Position numbers and translations under genes: made by a program
Part shown: positions 62,726 to 64,000 of the stretch, piece after piece
Position numbering within the stretch: the first letter of the stretch is position 1
How the letters are laid out: every line of letters begins with the position of its first letter
Notes under the pieces: model-generated
Told to the model about the DNA's origin: nothing
Seen by the model: only the letters and a program-made list of their open reading frames with translations
The model's database searches: none
Assembly (NCBI GenBank): GCA_023079485.1
Contig: CM041085.1
Span: 91,585,115-91,649,114, forward strand
Direction of reading: 5' to 3'
Length of the DNA: 64,000 bases
Origin: Archilochus colubris
Lineage: Eukaryota; Chordata; Aves; Apodiformes; Trochilidae

Positions 62726-64000
62726 TACATCATTTATGAAATTATATGTAATTATTTTGTCGACAATTATTTTCTCCATATTAAACTGACATTTATATAC
62801 CGTGTATGAAATGTATAAAGAGGAATTGGATTGCTTTTTTTTTTTTTTTGGTCAGTGAAATATTTTTGCCATTCATGAGTTCTTTGAAAGGAATTAATAA
62901 TACTTGACTTTCAGTGCAAAAGGATACAGCTTCAAATGGGAGTGCTGTAGAATCACTGAGTAGAGGCTGCAGTATGTAGTGGCAGAATCCCTTAAAATGC
63001 TCTTAGACAATATCAGAAAGACTCGGGTAGAATTCCACTGGTATGGCAGGCCACATAGTCTAAACCTCACAGTTCATATTCCCCAAAAAGCCATACCTTA
63101 AGTAGAGGAGGTTTAGGGGAATACTGGATTATGGATGGTCCCTTAGCATGATGAAAGCAAAGCAGAAGCTCAGTTGATTACAGGCAGCTAATAGTGGTAC
63201 TGGCTTTCACTGCTAACATCTATTGGCAGGATTACTAAGACAGTATTTTCCAAGTTCTCACAAGAGCTTACTGCAGACTCATAAATTGACTCACACAGTT
63301 TATAAGAAACAGAAAACCAAAATAATACTCAAAAGATACTTAAATCAGTCAAAATCTACTTGTGCCAGAATTTCCTCCAACACAGAGCTCTGCGAGCGAT
63401 TGTGGGAAGCAGGCAGAAAACAGTCCTACTGCAGCTTGCTTGGGAATCAGTACATGTTTGCTGAATACTACAGCATCAATCTCTGCTGTGGTGCTTTATA
63501 TTTACATCTTTCACCTCTCCTGTTGCTGCTGTTCACCCAGTGATTGCTTTCCTGTAACATGAAAATACATCAAGTAGAGTCAACCTTTTAGTACCTCGAC
63601 TCATATACCTGTGTATTATATGATTCTCCTGTGCAGTGAGGGAGCAGAGGTGATGGGGAGGGAAGAAGGGTTGGAAAGCCATGGCTGTGAGAACCTTATT
63701 GTTTAGGGAGTAATATATATCTAGCATTTGGGAAGCTGGCTCAGCTCTAGGATTCTTTATTTCTGCAGTAATTTTCAGCTTTCTGCATTTCTGTTATGCT
63801 GCCTTCAAAATGGGAAAGTGTCCACCTAAAACTCTGAAATCTGCAGATGAAACTTGTGAGTAAAAAATGTGCCATTAGAAGAGCCAGTGATGCCTTGTGG
63901 CTTAGACATCTGCAGCTCTTCAGTTTAGGCCTTTTGAGAGCCTCTTAATTACATCTTGAGATAACAGATGACTAATGGAGGCCTTGCCTGCAACATGTCT
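62726..64000. other. Downstream intergenic sequence
   Basis: AT-rich, with a T15 run at 62835-62849. Short open frames at 63223-63562 (plus) and 63533-63727 (minus) resemble no known protein. No gene is supported. Confidence 0.75.

Overview
The window is a piece of a bird nuclear genome. It is AT-rich, has vertebrate GT-AG introns, and carries three fragments with the 3' end typical of avian CR1 LINEs (about 20207-20382 and 50601-50722 on the minus strand, about 59945-60447 on the plus strand). I cannot name the species.

Almost all of it (1262-61749, plus strand) is the 3' part of one very large gene, dystonin (DST, also BPAG1 or MACF2), a spectraplakin that links actin, microtubules and intermediate filaments. 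I find 40 coding exons whose reading phases all agree. They encode about 2116 residues up to a stop codon at 61747-61749. The paralogue MACF1 is the main alternative. I prefer DST because of the linker before the EF hands (GRAG-RKRSPTPG, then [10 protein letters not shown]) and the extreme C-terminus (KPSKIPTPQ followed by ASKLDKS-KR). As I remember it, MACF1 ends differently.

Layout: 1-1261 is the end of an upstream intron. Exons 1-28 (1262-44795) encode about fifteen consecutive spectrin repeats of the rod. Exons 29-30 (45587-46667) encode a linker and the final rod helix. Exons 31-32 (47029-48768) encode two canonical EF hands. Exons 33-35 (48939-53114) encode the GAS2-related (GAR) microtubule-binding domain, including an 18-nt microexon at 49869-49886. 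Exons 36-40 (55146-61749) encode the Ser/Arg/Gly-rich C-terminal tail, which ends in an SKIP motif for EB1-type plus-end proteins. Exons 36 and 38 look like in-frame cassettes. The 3' UTR follows with three AATAAA signals (62071, 62523, 62704). The last ~1.3 kb shows no gene.

The rod is a spacer, the EF-GAR module binds the microtubule lattice, and the tail tracks growing plus ends. I see no tRNA, rRNA, CRISPR or second protein gene, and no new biological system. The points most worth checking concern splicing: the microexon, the two cassettes, and the regular exon pattern of the rod. Exon numbers here are local to this window. Residue 1 is the split codon at the start of exon 1.
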